A stretch of DNA of 64,000 nucleotides from Limnanthes douglasii subsp. nivea (Eukaryota > Streptophyta > Magnoliopsida > Brassicales > Limnanthaceae), in NCBI GenBank assembly GCA_036936605.1, contig JAUPFV010000005.1:123374453-123438452 (forward strand), read 5' to 3'. The stretch's first letter is position 1, and every line of letters starts with the position of its first letter. Positions 19,444 through 31,016 of this stretch are shown piece by piece. Under the pieces are notes generated by a model. The model did no database searches, had not been told where the DNA came from, and was given only the letters and a program-made list of their open reading frames with translations. A program made the position numbers and the translations under genes.

Positions 19444-20816
19444 ATCTGAACTTTCCGATGTAGATGAGGTTCATGACATCGTCAACACGACGGCTGTTGA
19501 GTCAGATCAAACACAACCGCCTATGATATCGCTACACGCACTGACGGGCAACACAACCTTCAATTGTATGCGTTTGACAGGACAAAGTGGTAAGCAAAAG
19601 ATCCACATTTTGATTGATCCCGGGAGTACACACAACTTCTTAGACCTAAAGGTTGCCAATGAAATCGGTTTCCCTCTCGAAGCGACTAAACCGATGGTGG
19701 TTTCCGCCGCCCTGGGAAGCACAATTGTTACAAAATACAAGTGTAACAATTTTTCTTGGAAAGTACAAGGCTATGATCTCACCACCGAGGTAAGAACTTT
19801 AAACCTTAACTGTTGTGATTTTGTGCTAGGTATTCAATGGTTGCACACCCTCGGTCCAATTTTATGGGATTTTCTCAACCTCCGAATGGAATTCAACCTT
19901 AATGGTTTGAAGCATGTGCTGCGTGGGAATGTAAACAAGGGTTGTAAGGCGATCAACGGAGCAAGTTTGAACAAGTTAATGCTTCAAGAACCTCAGATCG
20001 CATTTTTGTTTGGCCATGAGATAACAGATGACGTTTTAGACGACTTAAACCCAAACACTCTTTTGTCTCATATTTCGGCGACCAAAACAGAATTTTCTAC
20101 GGACTCTACGCTCCGTGAGTTGATCAGTTCGTACTCTGGAATTTTCATCGAACCCACAGCTTTACCGCCTTTTCGTGAAGGGTTTAATCACAAAATTCAT
20201 ATGGTAAGCGGTTCTAATCCCGTTAATCTCCGACCGTATCGCTACTCATCCCTTCAAAAGGATGAAATAGACAAGATAATAAAAGATATGTTAAACCAAG
20301 GAATAATCGAACATAGTTCTAGTCCGTATGCTTCCCCAATTGTTTTAGTAAAGAAGAAAGATGGTACTTGGAGGTTGTGCGTTGATTATCGCGGGTTAAA
20401 CAAACAAACCATCAAAGACAAATATTTTATTCCACTGTTAGAAGACCTGTTAGATGAATTGGGTGGGCCTGTATACTTTTCAAAATTGGACCTCCGTACG
20501 GGTTTTCACCAACTACGAATGTCACCCGAAGATATCTATAAAATAGCATTCAAGACTCACTCCGGACACTATGAATATGTTGTTATGCCGTTTGGTCTCA
20601 CAAATGCCCCTTGTACTTTTCAAAGCCTCATGAATCACATTTTTAGTGAAGTTACGCGAAAGTTTGTACTCGTTTTATTTCGAAGATATCTTGGTGTATA
20701 ACTCTACTTGGGAAGCACATCTCACCCACCTACAAACCGTTTTCGAGATCCTCCGCCAACAACAACTTTACCTCAAAGAAATCAAATGAATTTTTAGAGC
20801 AACCATAATTGAGTAT
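19444..20816 (+). pseudogene. Protease and reverse transcriptase of element B
   Basis: Open from 19523. Protease motif [13 protein letters not shown] has Pro where the usual D-S/T-G has Ser or Thr. The RT palm begins near [16 protein letters not shown], with [19 protein letters not shown] and [17 protein letters not shown]. The catalytic [FY]xDD site at 20680-20690 is altered to Glu-Asp and lies next to a one-base frameshift that closes the frame at 20701. A TGA replaces a Cys codon near 20788. The duplicate (27120-28500) shares the Pro in the protease, the frameshift and the TGA, so these predate the duplication. Confidence 0.9.
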
Positions 20817-21821
20817 TTGGGACACTTCATTTTGGCAAAGGGAGTTGAAACCGATCCGGGGAAAGTTGACACTATTACGCAATGGCCTACACCGACCACG
20901 CACAAACAGTTACGCAGTTTTTTGGGACTTGCTAATTACTATCGGAGGTTCATCAAAGGATATAGCGTGATCGTTAGGCCCATGGCCAACTTGTTAAAAA
21001 AAGATGGTTTCGAATGGAATGATGAAGCAAACGCGGCTTTTACGGCTTTAAAAAGAGCTTTATCGTCTACTCCTGTTTTAGCCTTACCGGATTTTACCAA
21101 AACATTTATCGTCGAGATCGATGCTTCTAACAGCGGGATCGGAGCAGTTCTTATGCAAGAGAATCATCTGATATGTTATATTAGTCGAGCTTTGGGACCT
21201 CGACACCAACGACTTTCGGTTTATGAAAAGGAGTTACTTGTGGTTGTGTATGCAGTTCAACAATGGCATGCTTACCTTGCTCATGGCTTATTCATCATCA
21301 AAACCGATCAAAAGAGTATCAAATATATGATGGAGCAAAAAGTTACTACTCCTTTTCAACACATGTGGCTTTCAAAGTTGATGGGTTACAATTTTGTTAT
21401 TGAGTACAAACACGGAAAAGAAAACCATGCTGCCGATGCTCTATCACGGGTTTCCGGTTCACAACTCCTTAGTCTTACGTTGTCTACGGTTCAATCTGGT
21501 TTTTTTTATTCCATCCGGCTTCTTTGGCAATCTGATCATTCCCTCAAACAAATCATCGACGATATTGTTGCTGGTACGAATGTTCATTCGCACTATACGT
21601 ATACCAATAACGAACTGCGCAGGAAAGGAAAGCTACTTATCGGAAACCACAAAGACACCAAATTATCAATTCTTCAGTGGTTACATGATTCAGTGGTTGG
21701 AGGTCACTCGGGTCGTGACTCTACTCTTCATCGTGCTAAAACTCTATTTTATTGGCCGAAAATGAGTACAGAAATACAAAATTATGTACGGAACTGTGCG
21801 ATATGTCAACGAAATAAATAA
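20817..21821 (+). pseudogene. RT thumb, RNase H and integrase N terminus of element B
   Basis: Reads EYLGHFILAKGVETDPGKV, then the RNase H with IVEIDASNSGIGAVLMQ (first Asp), KELLVVVYAVQQW (Glu), FIIKTDQKSIKYM (Asp) and HAADALSR (Asp), all retained. It ends with the integrase H-H-C-C finger, HDSVVGGHSGRDSTLHR..RNCAICQRNK, and a TAA at 21819 where the copy at 29520 has a sense codon. The stop therefore arose in this copy or reverted in the other. Confidence 0.9.
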
Positions 21822-22625
21822 GACAGGACAAAACGACAGGGTTTGTTACAGCCAATGCCGATACTGGACGGACTTTGGGAATCAGTTAGCCTTGACTTTA
21901 TCGAAGGACTTCCAAAATCAGCCGGGAAGCATTGTATACTTGTCGTTATCGATCGGTTAAGCAAACAGGCACACTTCATCACCATCTCGCATCCATATAC
22001 CGCTTTTGATATTGCTCACATTTATCTCGATAATGTCTTCAAACACCATGGTATGCCGAAGGAGCTTATTAGCGATCGAGACCCTACTTTTCTAAGCGAA
22101 ATTTGGCAAGAACTTTTTCGAGTACATGGAGTGGATCTTCGACATTCTTTCGCTTATCATCCACAAACCGATGGCCAAACAGAGGTCACTAATCGAACAC
22201 TTGAGACTTATTTACGCTGTATGACAGGTGAAGCTCCAACCACATGGTCGAAATGGCTTTCCTTAGCCGAGTGGTGGTATAATACGACCTACCACACCAC
22301 TACACGCATGACGCCATTCGAAGCCGTCTACGGATACCCGCCTCCAACCCACCTGCCTTACCTACCCGGAGAAAACAAGTCACCCACTATCGATAAGACT
22401 CTACAAAAGCGGGAAGATATCCTCCGGATGTTAAAGTTTCATTTGAATCGTGCCCAACATCGAATGAAGCAAACTGCAGATTTACACCGCTCCCACCGCG
22501 CATTCAACCTAGGCGATTGTGTGTACCTCAAGCTCCAACCATACCGGCAGAATTCTTTGAAAACAAACAACGTACCGAATAAGCTTGCTCCGAAATATTA
22601 TGGTCATTTTTCGTGTTACAGATAA
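21822..22625 (+). pseudogene. Integrase core of element B
   Basis: The catalytic triad is visible: SVSLDFIEGLP (Asp), LISDRDPTF (Asp) and TDGQTEVTNRTLE (Glu), with WYNTTYHTTTRMTPFEAVYG after it. A one-base shift near 22606 ends the frame (GHFSCYR) and moves the chromodomain to the next frame. The same shift is present at 30308. Confidence 0.9.
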
Positions 22626-22926
22626 AATTGGGAGCGTTGCCTACAAGCTGGAGCTTCCGGCCACCGCAGCCATTCACAACGTTTTTCATGTGAGCCAACT
22701 GAAGTTTTTCCCTAACCCACCGTCAACAATCTCTGCTCTGCCTCCATACCTCGTCGACTTGGGAAATTCTAAAGAACCCGAAGCAATCTTGGAACGCAAA
22801 ACAGTCAAGCACCGCAACGCCGCTGTCACCAAAGTTCTCGTTCAATGGAAGGGTTATCCGTCATCGGCTGCTACTTGGGAGTTTTACCAAAACTTCGCCG
22901 CCAAGTATCTAAATTTCAATCCTTGA
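22585..22926 (+). pseudogene. Chromodomain at the integrase C terminus of element B
   Basis: FRVTDKIGSVAYKLELP (the usual pre-chromodomain segment), VFHVSQLKFF, then PEAILERKTVKHRNAAVTKV and LVQWKGYPSSAATWEF. The last part is the aromatic-rich chromodomain core that steers chromoviruses to particular chromatin. The frame is open to 22926. Confidence 0.9.
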
Positions 22927-22955
22927 GGACAAGGATGTTCTGAAGAAGGGGGCAA

Positions 22956-23278
22956 TGTTACAGAGATCCTATTGGTCTCCTACTCCTACCGTTACTTTTC
23001 ATTCATTTAAGCACTAATTGATCTCTGTTGGTTCTCTTTATTTATGACTCTAAATCTATATGTAAGAGAGACAGGAACTCCGGAAAGGCATAATCCTAAT
23101 TTCAAGTTATTTTATCTTTCTCTCTATTGTCTATTCATATACTCATTGAAGAGAATTTGTGTTCTTAGAGGTAATCTTCTTACTTACAGCATTATCTCCT
23201 AGTCCTTATTCTACCATTCTTCGAACCTTTCATTGGGTTTCTAGTTTGGATTTATCGTGCCTAACGAGTCCTGTAACA
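22956..23278 (+). repeat. 3' LTR of element B
   Basis: 323 bp, preceded by the polypurine tract GAAGAAGGGGGCAA (22942-22955) and followed by the TSD AACTC. Confidence 0.95.
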
Positions 23279-23440
23279 AACTCCTTGGATTCTGCTTCTT
23301 CACAGTTGATCGATGAGGCGATCGAAGCGAATAGAAGGACCCATAACCATAACAAAACCCTAGTTTCCATTGTTTCTTTCTAATCTTTGTGAAACGATTG
23401 ACCCGTGACTGAGTTTTAGGCGAGTTTATGGGTTTGGAGT
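23279..23440 (-). pseudogene. PDI pseudogene, N-terminal part and 5'UTR
   Basis: ATG at 23370 gives METRVLLWLWVLLFASIASS, a signal peptide, followed by EEAESKEF, the start of the first thioredoxin domain, which continues at 17919 beyond element B. About 70 bp of 5'UTR precede the ATG. The copy is thus full length. Confidence 0.88.
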
Positions 23441-23459
23441 CGTGTATAACTTTTAATTT
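23441..23459. repeat. Right target-site duplication of the PDI pseudogene
   Basis: CGTGTATAACTTTTAATTT, the exact match of 16317-16335. Confidence 0.9.
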
Positions 23460-23967
23460 AAGGTTTCTCTTGATCTGATCTGAAATTTGATGTTGATAAA
23501 TAAAAGAGTACTTGAACATTGCAAGATCGGATAAGGAATAGTTTGGTTGGTTCCCGTCAAGGGTAAGGAATAGTTTGGTCGGTACCCGTCAAGGAGAGTT
23601 TGTCATTCGATCTCGATTTGGAAGGAGAAATTAGGGTTTGTGTCACTCATTGAGTCAATTGGGGTCTGATTTGATTCAACGGGTCATCAATAAGTGTTTA
23701 AGTGATTAAACGCTTTTCACAATAGGCATGTGAATCGTGATGTCACCAGTTATTTGAAAAACTCTGCCAGAAAACTGAATAGCCAAAAGGTATCTCCAAG
23801 AAACGGCAATGTCAGATGTCGTCACTTGCATCGACGACACGTGTAAGAAAGAAACAGACACAAGACGGTCCAAATTACTACGCGGATAAGTAAAGAATTT
23901 AATTATATTTTAATTTACAGGTTTATTATTATTTTAATAAACCTATAAACTAGGGGGAGCCCTGATA
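23460..23967. other. Sequence right of the PDI pseudogene, non-coding
   Basis: Continuation of the pre-insertion locus. A 37-43-bp direct repeat (AAGGAATAGTTTGGTTGGTT and AAGGAATAGTTTGGTCGGTA, 23535-23600) is visible. A G-box-like ACGACACGTGT lies near 23836. The same region in copy 2 starts at 31017 after a 145-bp deletion. No gene is seen. Confidence 0.5.
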
Positions 23968-24670
23968 AGAGGGATTCCCTTAAATAAGAGCGAGCACGAG
24001 CAAAGAGAACTATGAGTTCGGATTATGATAACCAATAAAGAAAAGAATGAGCTCTACGGCGTTGACGAGCTCAAAAGCAGATCAAAACCAAAGATAAATA
24101 CACCGTTGATGAACTCAAAGGGATATTGAGCTCGTCAACGGACTGAGCTCAAGGACATATACAACTCGTCAACGAACTGAGATCAAGGACATATACAACG
24201 TTGTTGAACTCAAAATCAGGATGATCTCGAAGACATTATGGAAAGAGTTGATCGATTGGATGAGCAACGTGGTGAAAGTAAAAGACCTAAAGAGGATAAG
24301 CTGAACACGTGGTCAGTGAGCTCGAGCTCTGCAAACCAAAACAAACTTGATTTCGCTTAAAGGAGTAGCTCAGCTCGGATTAAAGTACAGCTTAGACTCA
24401 GCGTCTTTTTATTTGTTATATAAACACACGTTTTGACCCATGAGTCAAACCGTGTTAGTTATTTATTCCACAATTATAGGGATAGTGGTCGTGTTAGTTA
24501 TTTATTCCACAATTATAGGGATAATGATGGTAGTGGGATAGTGGCGCTATAAGCGTAAACATATGTAACTATCCACTAATTTTTGTATTATAAATAGGGA
24601 AGACCTATCTACGAATAAAGTGATCTTTTTTGGCTTATCTCTTTCTTGACTAAAATACTAAAGGCTTACT
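23968..24670 (+). repeat. LTR-like segment with internal repeats (copy 1)
   Basis: A polypurine-like ACTAGGGGGAGCCC precedes TGATAAGAGGG. Inside are three degenerate copies of CAAGGACATATACAACTCGT (24090-24215) and two of GTTAGTTATTTATTCCACAA (24453-24525). A TATA-like TATTATAAATAGGG is at 24587. The right end and a TSD could not be fixed. It may be a solo LTR or the promoter region of aORF F. Copy 2 spans about 31524-32227. Confidence 0.4.
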
Positions 24671-25746
24671 GTGGTAGAACTTGTTAGTTCCTTAACACAT
24701 AGTGCACCTCGAAGAACATCACCTCAAATTTCATCTTCAACAACCAACCTTCAAGCTCATCAAAAAGTAAACCATACCACTCCATCCTCAGTAAGGCCAA
24801 ACGAGAGTACTCCTCCTAACTTTAAACCTCTTCGAAACGTACACCAAGAGACTCTTCCAATAGTGCCATCCACCACTCGCCTTAAAAAATAACATTTCTA
24901 GAAATAGGAGACGGCGCTGAAAATACTTCACCTTCTACCACCAATAATCCTTCAACTAATCCAATACTATCTCATCATCCTCTGAGGGAAGTGGTTGAGA
25001 CAAACACTGTGATGCCCCAACCAAATCCCTCACAAAGAGAACCCTCTTCAACATCAACCCCCCCACAAGTGCGAGATGAATTTTCTGATGAGGAAGCTGA
25101 CTCAAGTGCCACTCAGTCTAATATCGTGGCTAAGAGTGAAGGTGAGGCCACTGAAGCTGATGTTGTAATGATACCTCAAAAATCAGCGAAAATGAGATAG
25201 ATAAGGGTACTTCAACAGCAAAATCCAAAACCGGAAGAGGGAGAAAAAACAAATCTCCAATGAAGCTTTCTGAAGAGTTGGCCACATCAGTTAGCGAAAA
25301 CCTAAAACATCTCGATGCACAATATGTATTGGCTCTAAAGAATGTTTCGTAGACATATTACCAAGAAATCCAAGCAGACGAGCTCAAAAAATAATGGGGA
25401 ATGGGGGACAACATTACACTTTTCCTATCCAAAATAGGAGACACCCCTTTGGACTGCAAAAAGGGTGAAGTGGTGGTATACACTGAGATTATCAATAGGG
25501 GTCTTCGATTTCCACTAGACCCCATGATAGGGGAATACTTCGAGACTATAGATCTGTGCCCAACTCAAGTGACACCCAATCAGTGGTTCGAGATTATGGC
25601 TTCTTCATTGGACAAAATTCCCCTCTCCATCGAGGGATTCATCTCTCTGACCAAATTGTAAAAGGGACCGGTATTTCCATTTTAGTATCTAACATTAGAT
25701 GATGACTTGAAGATCATCGATGATTTGCTGGAGGCAGACAATATTT
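24671..25746 (+). pseudogene. aORF F (Transposase_28-type), truncated, copy 1
   Basis: No ATG; homology is open from the GTG at 24671. A Ser/Thr/Pro-rich N-terminal part (with one A lost near 24886 relative to copy 2) is followed by an acidic stretch and a stop at 25198. Beyond it come LKHLDAQYVLALKNVS, WGMGDNITLFLSKIGDTPLD, RGLRFPLDPMIGEYF and LKIIDDLLEADN, matching aORF H at 62760-63540 and more distantly A, C and D. Several in-frame stops occur. The gene breaks off at about 25746, before the conserved intron position, where LTR E begins. Confidence 0.65.
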
Positions 25747-26959
25747 TGATCCTCAAAGTTTTATTTCCTTATTACACAATAGTCGATAGATAGGTAAGGT
25801 ATGTAGTTACTCTAACGAGCTTCGCGCCTAGTTAGAGCTTCGCGCTCAAGGGTTTACGCCTAAATTTCTTTTCACATGATATAGTAAAACTTTTCTTTGT
25901 TTCTCAAATTCAATTTCCTCGTACAAAATGACCTTACATTCTTTTTTGTAAGGGATAATAAGAATAGGCAAAGCTTACATTAATATCAATAGACTATAAG
26001 TTTCAGACTTATTAAACTGCATAATAAAGAGCTCTACATTAATTATTAGTCTTAAAATTTTCTATACTATTAAAATTCAATTGACAGTAGTTACTAGGAC
26101 TTTTGGCTTTTCTATTCCTTATTATTTATCCTCGGCTGAGAAATATCGACTCTGTTAAGATAAAATTGAAATCTATCGTGAGGATGTCAAATTCGATAAG
26201 TTGTAGGTCGTCTTTTGTAACTCGTGTATTGTTTGGATTTGGTATACTCTTCCATCTGATCAGAAACTTATGGTATCATCCTCACCTTTTCAAAACGATA
26301 TGATCACCCACTATATATTCTACAATATGATTTTTAAATTTCAGATGGTTATTATGGTAGTTGATATGGGTATCCGTCAGGTAGGTCATTAACCTCGAGA
26401 TTAGTAAAGTAACGTATTATTACTGTTCTCCTTAGCTGATATCCCCTACGAAAAATGATGACCGGTCAATATGACACCAACTATGAGGGACCCCTTTCGG
26501 TAAGAACAGTTAAAACCGAAAGGGTCATAGGTAAAACAATCTTACCGATCGACGAAACTTAAACTGAAAGGGTAAAGTAAATTACCAACTGATGATAGCT
26601 TAAACCGAAAGGGTCAGGAAAACAATTTCCCAACCCCAAGTATCAGCTATAATGAAATTCAAAGGCCAAGCATCGGTGATAGGAACAGTTATCATCACTA
26701 CTCCCACCAAAACGTGTGGCCAACTAACGTGGATACCAACCTTAACAATTACTATCCTTGTATTTAGGACTATTTATATCACAATTTTAATGGATATCGT
26801 GAAATATAATGATAGACTTCGTAGCGAAGAATTTTGTTATAAATAGAATGAGAGAAATAATGTAAAGGAAGATTGATTCTAAATAAAAATTATGATTTTT
26901 ATTTTTAGATCAACTTAGTTATTATTTTGGTATTATTTTTTTAGGATAAAACTTGAACA
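25747..26959 (+). repeat. LTR of element E, copy 1 (about 1.2 kb)
   Basis: TGATCC at 25747 to TTGAACA at 26959, followed by TTGGCGCAGTC, which fits the TTGGCGC-type primer site found in many plant Ty3/gypsy elements. The LTR carries the word ACCGAAAGGG several times and a TATA-like TTATAAATAG at 26838. The start is inferred from where aORF F is cut. No second LTR is in the window. Confidence 0.45.
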
Positions 26960-26963
26960 AATT

Positions 26964-27119
26964 TGGCGCAGTCTATGAGAATGTCTGCCACAAAAACAAT
27001 TTTACTTAGAGTGTCCAATGGTAGTAACTAGGTAAAAATTTGAAAGAGAGATCACTGATACAAATCCCCATGGTGGTAACCAGGTAATGCTTTAATTGAG
27101 TAACAAAGTATAATTGGCC
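26964..27119 (+). other. Primer-binding site and leader of element E, copy 1
   Basis: TGGCGCAGTC at 26964 followed by an ATG-containing leader. It ends at the duplication junction with TTGGCCTAT. In copy 2 the same words continue into an integrase scrap, so gag and most of pol were deleted earlier. Confidence 0.5.
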
Positions 27120-28517
27120 TATATGTCATGGAAGGTGATGCAGAATCTGAACTTTCCGATGTAGATGAGGTTCATGACATCGTCAACACGACGGCTGTTG
27201 AGTCAGATCAAACACAACCGCCTATGATATCGCTACACGCACTGACGGGCAACACAACCTTCAATTGTATGCGTTTGACAGGACAAAGTGGTAAGCGAAA
27301 GATCCACATTTTGATTGATCCCGGGAGTACACACAACTTCTTGGACCTAAAGGTTGCCAATGAAATCGGTTGCCCTCTCGAAGCGACTAAACCGATGGTG
27401 GTTTTCGCCGCCCTGGGGAGCAAAATTGTTACAAAATACAAGTGTAACAATTTTTCTTGGAAAGTACAAGGCTATGATCTCACCACCGAGGTAAGAACTT
27501 TAAACCTTGATTGTTGTGATTTTGTGCTAGGTATTCAATGGTTGCACACCCTCGGTCCAATTTTATGGGATTTTCTCAACCTCCGAATGGAATTCAACCT
27601 TAATGGTTTGAAGCATGTGCTGCGTGGGAATGTAAACAAGGGTTGTAAGGCGATCAACGGAGCAAGTTTGAACAAGTTAATGTTTCAAGAACCTCAGATC
27701 GCATTTTTGTTTGGCCATGAGATAACAGATGACGTTTTAGACGACTTAAACCCAAACACTCTTTTGTCTCATATTTCGGCGACCAAAACAGAATTTTCTA
27801 CGGACTCTACGCTGCGTGAGTTGATCAGTTCGTACTCTGGAATTTTCATCGAACCCACAGCTTTACCGCCTTTTCGTGAAGGGTTTAATCACAAAATTCA
27901 TGTGGTAAGCGGTTCTAATCCCGTTAATCTCCGACCCTATCGCTACTCATCCCTTCAAAAGGATGAAATAGACAAGATGATAAAAGATATGTTAAACCAA
28001 GGAATAATCGAACATAGTTCTAGTCCGTATGCTTCCCCAATTGTTTTAGTAAAGAAGAAAGATGGTACTTGGAGGTTGTGCGTTGATTATCGCGGGTTAA
28101 ACAAACAAACCATCAAAGACAAATATCTTATTCCACTGTTAGAAGACCTGTTTGATGAATTGGGTGGGGCTGTATACTTTTCAAAATTGGACCTCCGTAC
28201 GGGTTTTCACCAACTACGAATGTCACCCGAAGATATCTATAAAACAGCATTCAAGACTCACTTCGGACACTATGAATATGTTGTTATGCCGTTTGGTCTC
28301 ACAAATTTCCCTTGTACTTTTCAGAGCCTCATGAATCACATTTTTAGTGAAGTTACGTGAAAGTTTGTACTCGTTTGTTTTCGACGATATCTTGGTGTAT
28401 AGCTCTACTTGGGAAGCACATCTCACCCACCTACAAACCGTTTTCGAGATCCTCCGCCAACAACAACTTTACCTCAAAGAAATCAAATGAATTTTTGGAG
28501 CAACCATAATTGAGTAT
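27120..28517 (+). pseudogene. Protease and RT of element B, duplicated copy
   Basis: Open from 27128 to 28360. Same DPGST protease variant as in copy 1. The stop at 28358-28360 comes from CGA to TGA just before the catalytic site. The downstream one-base shift and the TGA near 28486 are shared with copy 1, but the catalytic pair reads Asp-Asp here. The gag part before 27128 is missing because the duplication starts there. Confidence 0.9.
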
Positions 28518-30327
28518 TTGGGACACTTCATTTCGGCAAAGGGAGTTGAAACCGATCCGGGTAAAGTTGACAGTATTACGCAATGGCCTACACCGACCAC
28601 GCAAAAACAGTTACGCAGTTTTTTGGGACTTGCTAATTACTATCGGAGGTTCATCAAAGGATATAGCGTGATCGTTAGGCCCATGGCCAACTTGTTAAAA
28701 AAAGATGGTTTCGAATGGAATGATGAAGCAAACGCGGCTTTTACGGCTTTAAGAAGAGCTTTATCGTCTACTCCTGTTTTAGCCTTACTGGATTTTGCAA
28801 AAAACATTTATCGTCGAGACCGATGCTTCTAACGTCGGGATCGGAGCAGTTCTTATGCAAGAGAATCATCTGATATGCTATATTAGTCGAGCTTTGGGAC
28901 CTCGACACCAACGACTTTCGGTTTATAAAAAGGAGTTACTTGTGGTTGTGTATGCAGTACAACAATGGCATGCTTACCTTGCTCATGGCTTATTCATCAT
29001 CAAAACCGATCAAAAGAGTATCAAATATATGATGGAGCAAAAAGTTACTACTCCTTTTCAACACATGTGGCTTTCAAAGTTGATGGGTTACAATTTTGTT
29101 ATTGAGTACAAACACGGAAAAGAAAACCATGCTGCCGATGCTCTATCACGGGTTTCCGGTTCACAACTCCTTAGTCTTACGTTGTCTACGGTTCAATCGG
29201 GTTTTTTTTATTCCATCCGGATTCTTTGGCAATCTGATCCTTCCCTCAAACAAATCATCGACGATATTGTTGCTGGTACGAATGTTCATTCGCACTATAC
29301 GTATACCAATAACGAACTGCGCAGGAAACGAAAGCTAGTTATCGGAAACCACAAAGACACCAAATTATCAATTCTTCAGTGGTTACATGATTCAGCGGTT
29401 GGAGATCACTCGGGTCGTGACTCTACTCTTCATCGTGCTAAAACTCTATTTTATTGGCCGAAAATGAGTACAGAAATACAAAATTATGTACGGAACTGTG
29501 CGATATGTCAACGAAACAAATACGACTGGACAAAACGACAGGGTTTGTTACAGCCACTGCCGATACCGGACGGACTTTGGGAATCAGTTAGCCTTGACTT
29601 TATCGAAAGACTTCCAAAATCAGCCGGGAAGCATTGTATACTTGTCGTTATCGATCGGTTAAGCAAACAGGCACACTTCATCGCCATCTCGCATCCATAT
29701 ACCGCTTTTGATATTTCTCACATTTATCTCGATAATATCTTCAAACACCATGGTATGCTGAAGGATCTTATTAGCGATCGAGACCCTACTTTTCTAAGAG
29801 AAATTTGGCAAGAACTTTTTCGAGTACATGGAGTGGATCTTCGACATTCTTCCGCCTATCATCCACAAACCGATGGCCAAACAGAGGTCACTAATCGAAC
29901 ACTTGAGACTTATTTACGCTGTATGACAGGTGAAGCTCCAACCACATGGTCCAAATGGCTTTTCTTAGCCGAGTGGTGGTATAATACGACCTACCACACC
30001 GCTACACGCATGACGCCATTCGAAGTCGTCTACGGATACCCGCCTCCAACCCACCTGCCTTACCTACCCGGAGAAAACAAGTCACCCACTATCGATAAGA
30101 CTCTACAAAAGCGGGAAGATATCCTCCGGATGTTAAAGTTTCATTTGAATCGTGCCCAACATCGAATGAAGCAAACTGCAGATTTACACTGCTCCCACCG
30201 CGCATTCAACCTAGGCGATTGTGTGTACCTCAAGCTCCAACTATACCGGCAGAATTCTTTGAAAACAAACAAGGTACCGAATAAGCTTGCTCCGAAATAT
30301 TATGGTCTTTTTTCGTGTTACAGATAA
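28518..30327 (+). pseudogene. RT thumb, RNase H and integrase of element B, duplicated copy
   Basis: Frame 28518-28832 shifts by one base near 28798 into 28795-30327 (510 codons), which holds RNase H (IVETDASNVGIGAVLMQ) and the complete integrase with its finger (NCAICQRNKYDW, no stop) and D-D-E residues. It ends at the shared frameshift near 30308. This is the longest open part of any B copy. Confidence 0.9.
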
Positions 30328-30583
30328 AATTGGGAGCGTTGCCTACAAGCTGGAGCTTCCGGCCACCGCAGCCATTCAAACCGTTTTTCATGTGAGCCAA
30401 CTGAAGTTTTTCCCTAACCCACCGTCAACAATCTCTGCTCTGCCTCCATACCTCGTCGACTTGGGAAATTCTAAAGAACCCGAAGCAATCTTGGAACGCA
30501 AAACAGTCAAGCACCGCAACGCCGCTGTCACCAAAGTTCTCGTTCAATGGAAGGGTTATCCGTCATCGGCTGCTACTTGGTAG
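30287..30583 (+). pseudogene. Chromodomain of element B, duplicated copy
   Basis: Same as 22585-22926, but a GAG to TAG change closes it at 30581-30583, right after the SAATW motif, removing the last part of the chromodomain. Confidence 0.88.
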
Positions 30584-30657
30584 TTTTACCAAAACTTCGC
30601 CGCCAAGTATCTAAATTTCAATCCTTGAGGACAAGGATGTTCTGAAGAAGGGGGCAA

Positions 30658-30980
30658 TGTTACAGAGATCCTATTGGTCTGCTACTCCTACCGTTACTTT
30701 TCATTCATTTAAGCCCTAATTGATGTCTGTTGGTTCTCTTTATTTATGACTCTAAATCTATATGTAAGAGAGACAGGAACTCCGGAAAGGCATAATCCTA
30801 ATTTCAAGTTATTTTATCTTTCTCTCTATTGTCTATTCATATACTCATTGAAGAGAATTTGTGTTCTTAGAGGTAATCTTCTTACTTACAGTATTATCTC
30901 CGAGTCCTTATTCTACCATTCTTCGAACCTTTCATTGGGTTTCTAGTTTGGATTTATCGTGCCTAACGAGTCCTGTAACA
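30658..30980 (+). repeat. 3' LTR of element B, duplicated copy
   Basis: 323 bp, differing from 22956-23278 at about five sites by eye. It is followed by AACTC and 31 further bases of PDI sequence to 31016, where a deletion joins it to the flank. Confidence 0.92.
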
Positions 30981-31016
30981 AACTCCTTGGATTCTGCTTC
31001 TTCACAGTTGATCGAT

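Larger units (their letters stand above)
17920..23278 (+). mobile_element. Element B: chromodomain Ty3/gypsy (Reina-like), full length, inactive
   Basis: Size 5359 bp, LTRs 324 and 323 bp with TGTTACAG..CTGTAACA ends, and 5-bp TSD AACTC at 17915-17919 and 23279-23283. Order: gag, protease, reverse transcriptase, RNase H, integrase, chromodomain. Small size and short LTRs fit the Reina group of plant chromoviruses (inferred). It lies inside the a-domain codons of the PDI pseudogene. The two LTRs differ at about 12 sites by eye. Stops and frameshifts in all genes make it inactive. Confidence 0.92.
19419..27119 (+). repeat. Large tandem duplication, copy 1 (7.7 kb)
   Basis: Contains the 3' four-fifths of element B, the PDI N-terminal piece, LTR-like sequence, aORF F and LTR E. 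It repeats as 27120-38516. The copies join at GGCCT|ATATGTCATGG. Copy 1 starts inside gag of B and ends inside an integrase scrap, with only TAT shared at the ends, so neither boundary is a transposon end. Confidence 0.92.

Noticed and set aside
19507..19749. Antisense ORF over the B protease, repeated at 27208-27450
   Set aside because: Shadow of the protease frame, kept by the duplication.
23968..24670. Definite LTR assignment to aORF F
   Set aside because: The polypurine-like tract and TATA box point to a plus-strand LTR, but then aORF F would be in sense orientation, unlike A, C, D and H, and no LTR end or TSD was found. Kept only as an LTR-like segment.
26103..26303. 66-codon ORF repeated at 33321-33521
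   Set aside because: Also inside LTR E and its copy; identity reflects the recent duplication.
26652..26846. 64-codon ORF repeated at 38046-38240
   Set aside because: It is conserved only because it lies in the duplicated LTR of element E. No protein features.
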